From Chrysomallon squamiferum (lineage: Eukaryota; Mollusca; Gastropoda; Neomphalida; Peltospiridae): a stretch of 64,000 nt of DNA. Shown here piece by piece: positions 13,962 through 28,421 of the stretch (its first letter is position 1; the number at the start of each line of letters is the position of its first letter). The position numbers and the translations under genes are program-made. The stretch is from NCBI GenBank assembly GCA_012295275.1, contig CM022679.1, positions 2,520,116-2,584,115 on the forward strand, given 5' to 3'. The notes under the pieces were generated by a model, which saw nothing but the letters and a program-made list of their open reading frames with translations, ran no database searches and was not told where the DNA came from.

Positions 13962-15110
13962 CAATCGGTGTATTTTCTAAAGTTTCATGTATAATTCAGA
14001 CGGTCGGCGTCGACTGCACTTCACGGGTTGTAATAAGCTCACAAACAATCGATACGAGAAAGACGACAGTTATTACAGGGATGTGAGACCAAATTACTGT
14101 CTCACGTAATTGGAGATGTAAAAATGTGTGTTTAATGACATCTCGGCTTTCTCGTTACTTCGTCGCTTCGGCTCGTACCGGAGTCGCTCGCTAGACGTAT
14201 TGTTTACTTTTACCTGACGTCTTAACCAGTTCATTGTTCTACAAGGAATATGTTCACCTGTGCATATGAATTATGTCCGTTTGTCTCTCTGTATTCAGTG
14301 CAATAATCAAAATGGGAATGTGAGGAAGGCCAAAAATGTTAAAATTCACAGATTTTAAAGTGCGCCATTTTGTTTGTTTTTGCTTAAATTGTGTATATAT
14401 CTTTATTTATACATTCATTCATTCAGTTATTCATTAATTCATTACTCTTCCTCAACTGTAATTCTTTCTTTCCTTTTCTTTTTGTCTTTAAGATTAAAAA
14501 AGTCACACAAAAAATGAAAATCACGTGACGTAGAAAAAGGACACGTCACCTTTGATCTTTATAATTAAGTATATAAAACTCCGCCCACCTTTAGCAGCAA
14601 GTTCATAATATTTACACATGTTTATTAAAAAGACTTCTGTGTACCAGTCTTTCAATCATAAAGACACAAATAAAGCTTTTGTTAATTTCGTCACTTCCTA
14701 CGCATCCGCCATTGTAACAAATTGTTATCAGCACGATGCATTTGTTTTCATTACTTACATTTTACCGTAATAAACTATTCTTAGTGAATGTCTTTTCTTA
14801 TCAATGACAGAAAAAAACCACATTAAAATAAATAATTAAATATGTGTTTGTGTGTGTGTTATGTGGGAGTAGTACCAAAATATCAAATACGAAGTCAGAT
14901 TTACATTACTGACATTAAAAACGTTAATTTGTTTGAAAATTTAAAAAAAAAAAAAAATCTTAATAAGATAAAAACATGTTTTATATGTCTGTTTACATGT
15001 TTCTAAATAAAGTTTAATATATAAAGTTTTGTATTGTCAGATTTCAAAATTAGCTGCATGGATAATTGCTTATAAACACGTATATGTGCGTGTGTGGGTA
15101 TATATATGTG

Positions 15111-15221
<111 letters not shown>

Positions 15222-16915
15222 GCATATGCACATGTATTTTTTATACATACAAACATACACATATTTTCGCTCACAAATAAATCTTTACCAGTAATAGCTG
15301 CTTTCAGAATAGGTTTATAGAATGCGACATGTTTTTCAGACACTTCGATCCGTAGCTTTCGCAGTTGCTGTATTAAATACTGAACAAAACTGTACACACC
15401 GTGTTAGTCCTTAAACATTCTTAAAGTGAATCAGGTCCAAAAATCAACAAAACAATTGTTGTGTACTATCAAAAGATTGTTCAGGTGTACACGTGGTCTG
15501 ATAGCAATTTTTTTATATATATTATGCCTTCGCAGTGGTTTTTTTTTAACAGTTTTATGACAACGTTTGATTGTTTTAATCAGAATATAAACGGCAGATT
15601 TCAGGAATTGTGTTATCTGTTTTTTGTCAGTGAGAATCTTCTATCTATATTTTGTATGTCTTTAAGTTGCACACTGATTACCGCTCTGTCACGTCACACA
15701 AACGTAAACCTACACCTACGACATACACTGGTATCCTACAGCACAGGCCTACACTTGTAACAACAACAGTAACTGAAAGAAGAAGAAGAAAAAAAGTTTA
15801 ATTTAAAACGAGAGCCTTTATTATTAACTCTTTTTTTTTTTTAACGTTTTCTTTCGGTCGTTCGTTCGATCGTTCATTTGTTCTTCCGTTTGTTCATTTT
15901 TTTTTATTTTTCGTTTATTTAATCAAAATTTAATGCGCACTTTCTCTCAAACACTCTCATTATATGTTTTGAGAGCAGCGAGGTTTTTCAGGTAATTGAA
16001 ATAAATAATTCAACACGTGAAAATTAATTCTAACAGGATTATATAACAACAGGCGACACGGTCAAATTAACAGTTAATGAAGCATAACAGAATACTATTA
16101 CAAAGTTATTTAATACCCGTATTATAATTACCGTTATTTGATGACTTCTCCGCAGAATTAACAAACAAATATGATTATAGCGCGGTAGTCATACGTTTTT
16201 GTTTAATGATATTTTTATCACACACACACATGTACATAGATACATACATATCTAGATAGAGAGATACGTAGACAGACAATAGACAGAGTGACAGAGATAT
16301 GGACAAACACAGACAGATACACAGACGGATACATATATAAATAAATTGATTGCTGTTAAGTAACAATGACGTAACTTCTAATACAGACAGGAGACAAAAA
16401 GCAGATGCTATCTTGGGAAAAACTGACAACCCGGATTGTTAGGAGAACTGACCCTCAGTCTTTCACTCCTGATACCAGATGCTTAAAGAATACCTTGGGG
16501 AATATGAATAAATCATATAAAAAAAAAAAAATAAAAAAAAATAAAAAAATAAAACCAACGAAAAAGTAATAATAATAAAATAAATAGAAAAATAAAACAC
16601 AGCAAAAAGTATTTTAATCTATTGATCGTTACAACGAATGCTCAGGTTCTGCCTATTCCACTGGAAACTAGAGTGGAATGGTTTTTTGAATGTTCTAAAA
16701 CTGCAGTGGAATAACATAGCGCAAATGACTCATTATTTTCCATGGCAACTGTAAATTAAGCATCTAAGTAATAATAAAATACAAACAGGTTGATTGAAGT
16801 ATAAAATAAATGATTTATAGACAGTGTAATTTATTGTTAAAAAAAAAAAAATCAATTTTACTGTGTATATTCAATTTGTTTCCTCGCTTTTCCCTGTTCT
16901 CACGTAACTCCCACA

Positions 16916-16946
<31 letters not shown>

Positions 16947-17628
16947 GTATATATATATAGACACATGATGTACATACCTCTTTCCATCTCTCTGTCTTCT
17001 CTTTTCTTTCTCTCTCTCGTACTCTTTATCATTTTCTCTCTTTATTCACCAAATCTTTATCTTTCTGTTTTCTTTCTTTCTTTTTATCTGTCATTTTTTC
17101 TTTCACTGCATCTCTCTGTTCTTTTATCTATATATTCTGGTAAGCTAATGTTCATCAACGACATGACGGCATTAAAAAACAACTGACGTCATTAACAACG
17201 ACACTGCATCATTACACTTCGCAGCTATCCTCTATCTAAATGAAATCAATGATACATCTGTACGACTTCTAAGTTCGCTCGAGCATGTCCTGTTGCCATG
17301 ATAACTTTCCGTTGCTAAGGAAAAGTTCATGTAATACTTCGTAATGATCTTAACCATAAAATCGTTTTATTTTTTTTATTTTTTAAATTACGTTGTGATG
17401 TAACTGATAAAATTCTAGCACAGATATTGTTCGCCGTATTCTAGTAAATCATACTCGGCTGCAGATTATACGTGACCAGTGAATTAAGATCTTAGATTTA
17501 AATGATCTATTTCGGGCAGTTTATTATGTCGTCTGTCGTTGCCGATGTGTGTAATCAGACGACGTTAAGCCGACGTGTTTATTACTTACAATTTATTACA
17601 AGCTTTGTGTGTGAAGCGATATGAACTG

Positions 17629-17870
17629 ATGCGGCTGAAACTTCAATGCGGCCGAAACTTCAGTATGGCTGAAACTTCAAAGCGGCTGAAACTTCAATGC
17701 GGCCGAAACTTCATTGCGGCTGAAACTTCAATGTGGCCGAAACTTCAGTATGGCTGAAACTTCATTGCGGCTGAAACTTCAATGATGCCGAGACTTCAGT
17801 ATGGCTGAAACTTCAGAATGGCTGAGACTTCAGTGTAGCTGAACTCTTCAAGTGGTTGAAACCTTTACGT
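17629..17870. repeat. 17-bp minisatellite, about 13 copies
   Basis: Units of the form gcggctgaaacttcaat repeat from 17,629 and decay to the right into looser gctgaaactt variants. Positions 2-4 and 13-17 vary most. On the + strand some units read as a short frame, which I do not regard as a gene. Confidence 0.93.
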
Positions 17871-18157
17871 GCCTGAAAGGTCCGTGTACTGAATGCAACC
17901 TTTGTGTGACCGAAATATTCATTTGACTGGAGCTGACAATATCGTGGCCTGTGTTTTCTGTGATATATATGTATGGAGGAAGTTGCAGATATATTAACAG
18001 ACGCCTAGGTTCTGTATTTTCAGACATGGTAAAACAAATTCGAAATGTAATTTAATATTCAACAAATTTAAATATCTGTTTTCACAAGAAGACACATATA
18101 TTTTTTTTGGTTTGACGGATTGCTGAACGTTTTTTCTTCCTGTCTTTTTTCTAATTC

Positions 18158-18300
18158 TTTTTTCTTTTCTTTTCTTTTCTTTTCTTTCTTTCTTTCTTTC
18201 TTTCTTTCTTTATTTCATTTCATTTATTTATTTTTTATATTTTATTTTATTTTATTTATTTACATATTTATTTATTTATTCATTTATTTTATTATTCCTA
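18158..18300. repeat. (TTTCT)n / (TTTC)n / (TTTA)n compound tract
   Basis: Successive pyrimidine-rich and TTTA units give a Phe-rich spurious frame. Confidence 0.93.
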
Positions 18301-18869
18301 CTTTTTATTTTATTTTTGTTCTATGTTACTGTTTATACAGGATTTGCTGATTTCTTTCGTGGTCTGACAGGGTGAGTGAATATTCTGTTTGTTTTATCTG
18401 ATCAGTTATTTATTTATAAATTACGATTCATAACTAATAATGGTATCACATAGTGTATCTTTGTTTTAATCGTATCCTGTGTCATCTCTTCTTTTATTCA
18501 GTTCTTTCTTTATTTTTTAAATTAGATTTACTATTTTCTTCCACATAATGCAAAGACGTATTTAAATACGGTTGTCATGGAAATTAACGAGTAGTTTACA
18601 ACAGATTCTTTTTCCCCTTTCTTTTATCTTCTCTGATTCATTTAATTTTTCGTATCTGTTTGCAGATATAAAGATAATGATTTATTTAAAAAAAAAACAA
18701 GTACATAAAACAAATTCAGTACACTCACATACCGACGGTTGGATCTGTGAATGGACAGATGATATATATTGAAAGAATGAATGAATGAATGAAAGAAAGA
18801 AAGATTCTATTTTAGAATGAAATGGATTAAAACATTCATAGTTAATTATATATATGTATAGAAAGTGAA

Positions 18870-18922
<53 letters not shown>
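18870..18922. repeat. (TG)n microsatellite
   Basis: About 26 TG dinucleotides. Confidence 0.97.
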
Positions 18923-18923
<1 letters not shown>

Positions 18924-19953
18924 TGGAAGTGGCAATGTCGGAAACTAAACTACATTATCTTTTCTTTCAAAATCACCAACTCAGTAATTTATATTTAAAA
19001 ATAATAAACTGAGACTGTTGTACGAAACTTCACTATGTGAAATCACAGCCATTGTAACTGACATTTACAACAACAAAAAAAGTTAAAAAAAATAAAAATA
19101 AATAAAAGACAAAAAGAAAGAAAACACAGCTATGTCCATAGAATGATGCAAAACCATAGCATTTACAAAACTGTTGTGACCAGAGCTGCCATCTCGTGCA
19201 CGCTCTGAAACGTGCATTTCGAGAGAATTCGAGAGTACTGTACGACACTTGAGCCTTGAAACAACGTGTCGAAGTAGGCTTAAAAATGATCGCTTTAGTT
19301 CGCTTACTGTAGTAATGTTAAAAAAAACCTTGACCGTCGTTCGACGAACGGAACTCAAGTCTGATATCTTCAGTTTGAAACAAAAACCGTTGTACTGCGG
19401 CGGGCACAAAGAAAGGAACGGGAAGCAGCCATAAAGAGAAATACATAAATGAATAATGATGACGTGACCCGAGTGCAGTGACCTCAAAACGGCGTGGCAC
19501 AAAATGCACAAATACACGAAGATGTAGTGTTCTTCTTACATGCCTTACAGCCCTGATGGAACCCCGAGGTTAAACTAGTGTATAAAACTAGCCAGAGAAA
19601 TATTTGCAATTTAAACACGAACAATAATAGCTAATAACCAGAATCGTCTGCGACAGAAGTCTTAACGATTACCAGCCAATCAGTGCACACTTAAGCCCTT
19701 ACAGCCGATACATTCTAATAGTAATTTCCAAAAGGCATATTTCATTTAAAACATGCGCCTGGGGTGGAACGTAATTGTACGTTTAACTGTCGGCTCTAAC
19801 ACGTTCGATTACTGATACATCTCTGTTAGATTAGTGTGACTACAGATAAATCAATACTAGTACAACTTCGTTATGGAAAAACACTGGAATCTTATTGGCA
19901 ATTATATCCAAACTCATAAACTCATTTCTTTCATTTCTTATCTGTTTCTACTT

Positions 19954-20069
<116 letters not shown>

Positions 20070-20381
20070 GTCTGCATTGTATATTTAGGTCATGTTTCAG
20101 TGAACTATTGACATGACAGATTTTATTAGCGGCTGTATTATGCGAGGGAGAAGCTAAGAATCCAATATCATAAATCTACTTAAACATTTCACAAGGGAAC
20201 ATTAATAATGAAACCAATTTGTGAAATCTCTTTAATTACAGACTGAACCTAAATCATATTATACTACATGCAAATTTATTTCGACACAACCCGAAGCATG
20301 TGCACGTGTACGCGTGCCATCGTTTTGTGCAGGTGCTCGTTTGTATGTATGGATGTGATTGTGTGTGGTGTTTGTGTATGA

Positions 20382-20382
<1 letters not shown>

Positions 20383-20438
<56 letters not shown>

Positions 20439-20450
20439 TGTCTGTCTGTA
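20383..20450. repeat. (TG)n with (TCTG)n tail
   Basis: About 27 TG units followed by three TCTG units. Confidence 0.96.
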
Positions 20451-21198
20451 TATAAATTTGTATATTTAAGAATGAGTGTCTTTGTGTGCCTTTAAAATAA
20501 TAATAAATTTCACAACACTAATTGTTTTGTCTTTATCATTTTATTATTATTATTATTATTGTTATTTTTTTTTTTTCAGTATTATTTTTCCTAATTTTAC
20601 TGTCATAGTACGCATAGTAAATCTATTACAGTTACTAATATAGGCATTACTATAACTGTTGTTGTAGTTTTGCTGTTATGTAATCCTGATGTGAATCCAT
20701 TTTCCGATTCATAAATATAGCCTTTTCTAAACGACAACTGTAGGTGTATGTGTGTTTGTATATACATCTGAGTGTGTTGTTTTTTCTGTATATGCATGTA
20801 TGTATGTATGTATAAACATCTCTATGTTTTATGTATGTACGTATATCTGTCTGTGTTGTTTATTTACAAACTATAACATAGATACATACGACTTCTCTAA
20901 TAAGTGATATTTACAGGAATTATGAAAAGGTGACATGTTTCGGGTGACTGTAGACTTGTTGTGGTGAGATAGGATTTTCTGGGAATCAGGGGAATAGTTC
21001 GTTAGCCATTTATTTATAATTCGCCGTCTGGTGCTGCCCTCTGGGGAGTCATGGAGGCATTAGATGACATGGTGTTACCAATTTGCTCAGACATACGCTC
21101 GAACGGACACATTTGTCAATCAGGCGGAAGAGATTAGGAATGTACAGAGATTTTTGATAAAGGTTACGTATGTTGAAGATATTTGTCTACTGGGCTGT

Positions 21199-21359
21199 TT
21201 TTATCTCAACGTAGAATATAGAAAGAAATACATAAACACACACACACACACAGACATTATATATACATTATGTATCATGTATTATTATTACTGAATTATA
21301 TATATAATATGAGTATGTGTCTGTGTTTATGTATTTCTATATTCTACGTTGAGATAAAA
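21199..21359. repeat. Long inverted repeat (hairpin), arms about 40 bp
   Basis: The left arm, ttttatctcaacgtagaa extending through tatagaaa to aaatacataaacac (21,199-21,241), is matched in reverse complement by the right arm at 21,321-21,359. The only clear difference is a 4-base gaaa insertion in the left arm. The loop is about 80 bases and holds a CA run and AT-rich DNA. It could be a MITE or a fold-back from local duplication. Confidence 0.88.
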
Positions 21360-22267
21360 TATTTATATATATACATGTATGTTATATACAGACCATATAT
21401 ATATTTCTATATTCTATATATACGATAAAATACAACATACATATATACACACATACTTATATACGTATAAACGTACAGTATAAACGTACAAACTTATAAA
21501 CACACACATTTTTTTTTTCAATATTTTTCGATCTCCTCAGCATCATTTTACCATTTCTTTTCTTTTTGTTTCGTTAATATAACAACTCATTTGGTCTGCC
21601 CATGCTTGTATTAATAACAAAACAAAAAATGTAATGTACAAAATACAAATGATAATTTGTTTACGTGTCCATACAGGAAGTAAGAAATGTTCACGCTGTC
21701 TTGCAACTGAAATATCAAACCGAATACTATTAACTTGCAAGAATCAGGGTTTTCGCACACAGACATTTGAAAACATCATTATTTCTCGTCTTGAGACGCC
21801 AACCTTCGTTTTAAAACAACTCCCCACGGATCGGCTGTCATCACTAATGCTGGTGTCGTCGCTAATGTAAAGGCACGACAGCGTTAAACAACGGATCACG
21901 CTAAACGACCAACACGGGGTCAGAGCCGTTGTGGCTGTCAAAACGTCAGCGTGAGACCAGACGTCAGCAGCATATTTGAAAACGTTGGTGTGGTATGTTA
22001 CTGATACCCTTAACTCACTTAGAAGAGGTATAATGGCTGACGGAAAGGGCAAATAACTGAAAGAAAATATTAATAAGGTAATAAATACTGTGTTGATAAA
22101 TGTATGTAAATGTACGCAATGAACTGGTGTTTGTGTCTGTATATGTTCGTCTTCACAGAAACCCATATGCAAGATTTTTATTATTTATTATTTTATTTTT
22201 TTTTGGAACAAATTTCTGTTGATATTGCGAAAAAGAAAAAACGGTTAACAATAATGCCAACAAATTA

Positions 22268-22268
22268 A

Positions 22269-22320
<52 letters not shown>
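22268..22320. repeat. (ATT)n microsatellite
   Basis: About 17 perfect ATT units. Confidence 0.97.
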
Positions 22321-22323
<3 letters not shown>

Positions 22324-22897
22324 AAATAATCATTGTGAAAGATCACTTTATGTGGAGGAGTAGGCCCCGAATGTTAATGTGTACGTTTTTATTCACAGAA
22401 TTTCCACAATTATGAAATGCTTTTAGAGAAAACAAAAACTCTATAGTCGTACTTGCTGCATATTTAACGGGTGATAACTCTAGTTGTTCATGAACAACAG
22501 AACACGAGATGGGACATAATGGATGAATGACAATTAATAATAATCTATAAATCATACATATGATCGTTTCTTTGTTCAAGTCCAGTTTGATTATTTGTTC
22601 GTTAGGAATTGTTTTGCAAAGGTCAAATTGTAATTTGTTCTTTCAAAACAACTGTTCATTTGAAATCAGTTGTTTTTATTTTGTTTGGATTGTTACAAAA
22701 CAATTTTTTTGTTCATTAATCCATTAACATTTTTCGCCTTCAGATATTGTACATTACTATAAAAACGAATGTCTTTTACTTATTTACGTTCTTATTTGTT
22801 TATATATATATATATATTCATTCAAGTTTTAAATTGCTTGGATACAGGAAACAATATTTTCAAGATGGTGATTGAGACATATGCAATTATACTTTGA

Positions 22898-23041
<144 letters not shown>

Positions 23042-23259
23042 GACAAACAGCGGCATATCTACGGAAACTAGCAAATATCATTTAGATAACTCTACCATAA
23101 TATAACTGGTTTCTCTGCACAGAATAAATACTAGAATCCGGTCAAAGCACGTACCCTAGGCCTTGCCTCCGATACATAAGATATGCCATTGCATATGCTT
23201 GTTATTTTAGAACAAAAATAAAATTGTTTTTGCTTCTTATATACATTCATTTTAAAATG

Positions 23260-23261
23260 AG

Positions 23262-23303
<42 letters not shown>
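23260..23303. repeat. Poly-A tract
   Basis: About 40 consecutive A, followed by AAT/AATA-rich sequence to 23,410. Confidence 0.98.
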
Positions 23304-23304
<1 letters not shown>

Positions 23305-24026
23305 AAATCAATAAATAATAATAATAAAAAAAAATACAAATAATAATAATAAAATAGAACGATAATAATAGTAATAAAAGAAACAAATATATATAAATAA
23401 TAAAATATCATGAAAAAATATAATGAATAGCCCCCCTCCATCACCATCACTAGATCTGCGCCGTCTTTCGACTAAACACAATATAAATCCTCAATTTTTA
23501 ATGGAAATAAACATCCATACAAAACCTATTCAGTTGTTTTTTCCTTCTAAATTATTCACGAACGCTGGCTTAGATCTGTTGTAAATCTAACCATATCTTT
23601 TGCCACTGATGATGTAAAATTCTAACCAAGCGTTATCATTTATCATTTGGAAATAACACGGTTTTATTTGGAAGCCATAATCTATCGTTTGGTAGCTAGC
23701 ACTAAGAAACGTCATTACGTACATGTTTTCTGGCCGCTGTTCAAGAAACATGCGTAGAGATGTCAATCAGCCAGATTATTGATTTTTCTTCACTCTTGCT
23801 TAATGCAGGTGTCGTTAGTAGAACGCAGTAAGCTTCTGAATTCTGCATCTATTTAGAATGACTCACGCAATATATATCAAAGTGCCACAAAATTTCTGTT
23901 TTCAATTCAGTTTAGGCGTCAAAGTTTTGACTTGATAGTCTTTTATTTTGTCATTAATGACTTTTATTATTATTATTATTATAATTATTAATGTTATTAT
24001 CATTATCATTATTATCGTTACCATAT

Positions 24027-24034
24027 TTCTTCTT

Positions 24035-24064
<30 letters not shown>
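24027..24064. repeat. (TTC)n microsatellite
   Basis: About 12 TTC units, preceded by an ATT-rich stretch from 23,965. Confidence 0.96.
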
Positions 24065-24067
<3 letters not shown>

Positions 24068-25525
24068 GAATTACATAATAATGTAAAAGCTGGTTTTAAC
24101 TGATCGGAAATACATGATCAATAACAGTGACACCTTTGAGTACATTTATTTTTAAATTTTACTCATGTAATTATAAAGATGCGGAGATTGCCTCGTGCAT
24201 CCATCAAACCTCCCTCCGCATATATGAATAAACTTCTTTTTTTTTTGGGGGGTTAATTTTAAGTCATTTTAAGACTGATACCAGAAGAATGACTAGGCGT
24301 ATTTTGTATGAAATTTTAGTTCTGTCCTGTGTGACACACATAAAAGCAAATTTTCCCTGACTTAGATTTAATCTGCTTACGAAGAAAAGTGGTTTAAACA
24401 CATTTGTCATGCTAAAACGGGAGACTGAAATACCGACAAACACGATCCTGTATAAAATATACATCCTGACTGATGGGTTGATATAACATCCGCGTTGATC
24501 GTGTAGAAAGTTTATGGTATATTTTCATTAACTTAATGGACTTTATAACTAAAAGCTTTAGTCGGATGAGAATGCACTTAACTTTTAAAATCTACTGGTG
24601 GAGGTGCAAATTTTGCAATTAAAAACGATAAAATGGATGAGAACAAATTAAGAAATTAATCCTGTATTTAAATGCCATCCATACCGGAGCATGCCTTCTG
24701 AATCATATTATTTCAATAACGTTTCCCTGAAAACTAATCTTTTCTTCAGTTTCACCCACACGTTAATAATGTTACGAAGTGTTTTTGCAGTAATGAAAGA
24801 TTGTTCATAAGGTCGTATTAACCATTAAGTGAGTATTTAATGAAGATAAAAAAAAAAAACAGAAGAGAGAATTGTATCGCTATGGATTACATGTGACATT
24901 CTGTCAGAGTTTGTTTTGTTTTCTATTCGGTTTTAAGAATAAAATAGCGCGAATTCGTTTGTCTTCAGTTTACTTCTTGCTATTTATTTATTTTTCAACA
25001 ACAACAACAACAAAAAATCCAATAAACAACAGCAACTTAAACGAACACCTCCACAGTATAATTTACATTTATATTAAGATCGATTTTCATTCACGTATTT
25101 ATTCTTTCCTTCGTTCATTCACTCGTTTTTCGTTCGTTCGTTCGTTCATTTCCAAAAACAAAGAGAAAAAACCCAGAAAAAGTCGCAAGGTATGGTTACA
25201 TTTCTGAATACGACTTTACGTCACCAGCATACAAAAACAGTTCTTTCAAAGTAATACAACAAATCTCTCTAATCCCGTATCTCTGATACAAGTCTAAACG
25301 ATTCAATGAATAATAATAAGAAACAAAGAATGACTAGGACGTCAGTTAATGAGCACGACATTCTGTCGGTATCATACGCTAATAATGGCGGCCGACGATT
25401 TACTTCGTCATTACAGCGAAGATAACTTTCGAGACAAAGTGTGTCTCGTTTGTGAAAAAATAGTCTTCAGATATGCAGAGCTGAAATGATGGCAGAATAA
25501 AATAATTTAAACATACATTATTATT

Positions 25526-25527
<2 letters not shown>

Positions 25528-25557
<30 letters not shown>
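25528..25557. repeat. Poly-T tract
   Basis: About 30 consecutive T. Confidence 0.98.
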
Positions 25558-25563
<6 letters not shown>

Positions 25564-25746
25564 TTGCAGTAAATTCCAAAAATATCATATAAACATGTAA
25601 TCTCTTTGGATTATTATTGGGTAAAAAAAAAAAAAAATATAGAAACAATGAATATAGACAATATAATTATGTCTTACCCTAGTAATACCCAAATATTTGC
25701 TGTAATATCGATGTAAATTTTACTCCGATATCTGAAATTAAAGAAA

Positions 25747-25890
25747 CACAACACATGCATACACACTCACAAAAACACACACACATTCAAACAGATATAC
25801 ATCCACATAGACACAAACACTCACATTCACACACATACCTTCACACACTCACAAACACAAACTTACACACTGACACCCTCAAACACATAT
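25747..25890. repeat. Degenerate CA-rich tract
   Basis: Many acaca, cactcaca and cacacattc motifs occur in one strand-biased stretch without a fixed unit. Confidence 0.85.
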
Positions 25891-26964
25891 AAAAAAAACA
25901 ACTATTATTCTATTTATTCGAACGTCTACATTTTCACTTATTGTTTCTGTCAGATGGGCGTGTCATGGATTAGACATCTAAAATAGTCAAACCATGGACA
26001 GGGTGAGGCAGTGGCTAGGTCTGTCACGTGACACCCAAAATGTCAAACCGAGGTGGGTAAAATGTCGTCTGCACGTTTGCTTGATGACACGGCACCGGTC
26101 ACGAGCCACTGAACATTTCCACGTTTGATGTTGCACATTTTCGTGTTACGAACACCTCACAGCACGTGCTTGTTGCAGTTAAGTGCACCAGTTACTATTA
26201 ATAATGTACACCATGTTGCTATTAATAGAATACACCATGCTACTATTAATAAAACACTTCAGTTTACGTATTAATAAAATACACCACCTTACTGTTAATA
26301 AAATATATCAGTTATTATTATTATTATGATTTTGAGTTGTGTGACGTGAGTTTAAGTATGTTTGGTTCCATCTTTATTTGTATGTGTGGTGTATGTAGGT
26401 ATGCTGGTAGGTATGTAAGTATGTACGTTTGTGTTTCTAGGAATAAGAATATTTGTCTGTGTACTTCTTTGTACATATATACTGTACTACGATCGAGTTT
26501 TCTGAGTAAATGTTTTTCTGACTAAATGTGTTTACGAGTTAGTGTATCATGTTTATCTTTGTATGTCCTTGTGTATGTACGTATGTTTTGTGTGTATGAG
26601 TATATGAACGCGTGTTTCTGATAGAGGTTTTTGAGTGTCATAGTGTTGCAGTAGGGCTGCTTGTGTATTCAATGTTTATTTTTTTTATTTTTTTTTAATA
26701 TGTTTTTTAAAATATCACATTTGTATCGTTTTACGTGATGCTAAAAATAAAGCATGCATTATATCGCCACGTTACAAAATGAATCCATCAACAGAAAACC
26801 TGTTAAACTGAATGAAACAGTTATCATGTTTTTCAACTTTTGCATGATGAGCACAAAATATAGCCTACAGGGTACGGATTCAGCTAAAAACACATACCAC
26901 TGTTTATCGTTACTTAACACATTTGACTAATTTTCCATTCCCACCAGTATGAAAGGTCAGTGTT

Positions 26965-27030
26965 TTACATTATGTTTTGGATGAGGACAAGCATCCAGAT
27001 GTACTGTTTATTATTAATAATTACAAGGAA
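26965..27030 (+). repeat. Left arm of inverted repeat flanking exon 1
   Basis: The 66 bases running from ttacattatgttttggatg to ttaataattacaagg recur in reverse complement at 29,081-29,143 with only a few substitutions. The two copies bracket the first coding exon. Confidence 0.9.
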
Positions 27031-27049
27031 GCTGCTTCTTTGTTTATTA

Positions 27050-27347
27050 TTAACACATGCCGAGGATTTTTTATCCGAAACTCCGAAATCGGAAATTTTT
27101 TCCGAGCAGTTTTTTTTTTTTTTTTTTTTTTTACATATGTAAATTTTATTTTATGCATAAAAATATTATATTAAAAAAATCTGAAGACTATCTGAAAATG
27201 TTTGTGTATGAAATATAAATAAATCTGTATTTAGACATTGATCTTATGCTAAGGCTAACGCCTTATATTCCAAAATGCGAAAGGTTCCGAAATCTGATAA
27301 ACTTCCGGTACACACATTTCAGATAAATGATTCTCAGCTTGTATAAC
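27050..27347 (-). mobile_element. Tigger/pogo-like non-autonomous element (MITE)
   Basis: The reverse strand from 27,347 reads tttatctgaaatgtgtgtac, then cggaagtttatcagatttcgg and cgcattttggaatat, very like the terminal region of Tigger-type pogo elements as I recall them. The left boundary has ttatccgaaactccgaaatc, resembling the same terminus in opposite orientation. The length of about 300 bases leaves no room for a transposase, and a poly-T run of about 22 bases interrupts it. Confidence 0.5.
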
Positions 27348-27919
27348 TTTTACATGTCTTTTTGTAGACATTAAAAATACAAGGAAAATTAATTCTATCG
27401 TTTCTTACCTTTCTTGGAAAATAAATAAAGGACTCTGTGAAAGTTCACCTATCGATGTATTTATCTTATTTCATCACTGCTAATGTAGACTGCGGTTGTT
27501 AAAGTTGAACACGCAAGATGCACCAACCTCAAACCAGTCACCTTATAGTCGTATACTCTTTAAAGTGCACTGTTGGTGAAATGTTCAAATAATATAAATA
27601 CATGTTTTTGCCAATAATAAATTATGAAAATTTAGTAGCACGCTCTATAGAGATCATTCGTGTTGATAATAGTTTCTGTTTTGTTTTTGGTTTTTTGCCA
27701 TGATTTTATTTAACACATATTAACGTTTAATATTAACAACATCAAATAAAGAATAATAATAAAATAAATATAAAATATGATTTTCTATGTATTTTGCATT
27801 AAAACTGCGTTATTACTTTGTTGTTATTTTCCCCCAATGCTCCCATGCATCCTTATTAACAGTACCTTATTTTGAGACAAATAAGAAAAGGAAACAAAAT
27901 GTTTATAAAGTATTTTCTT

Positions 27920-27923
<4 letters not shown>

Positions 27924-27990
<67 letters not shown>
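27924..27990. repeat. (GA)n microsatellite
   Basis: About 33 GA units, some 430 bases upstream of exon 1. Confidence 0.98.
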
Positions 27991-27993
<3 letters not shown>

Positions 27994-28421
27994 CAGAAAT
28001 GGCCTGGCACATAAGCAGATCTTATATAACAGGAATTTTATTCCGCATTTTGAAGACATATTGGAAGGATGAAATTTTGCACTTCAGCCATAACTGTCTA
28101 GAACACTTGATTTACATGTATTATTTAAAATATGAAGTAATATATATGTGCATGTCACCTCAAATGAACATTTTCATATCATTTCTCAGAGGGTTAAAAC
28201 TAATACTTCTATAATTTATGGCAATACAGTTCAAAAAGTTTCCTTTTTATCGATTAATCTTTACAATTGCCTCTAATAAGAACAACAATAAATGCATTTA
28301 AAATAATAGGAAAAAAAGATATATTCTTGAAGTTATTTCATTTGTACTCTTCCCAAAACGATAGTTTTCGTTAATCACTTTAAACAAGTAAAATTGAATA
28401 ACGTAAAATGTTTTATTTCAG

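Noticed and set aside
19083-19517. 144-codon reverse-strand frame in a CpG-richer patch
   Set aside because: It has an unusual Cys/His content but no family resemblance, no supportive splice or start context, and overlapping frames on the other strand.
21744-22172. 142-codon reverse-strand frame
   Set aside because: I recognise no motif, and it overlaps a + strand frame of comparable quality; unsupported as a gene.
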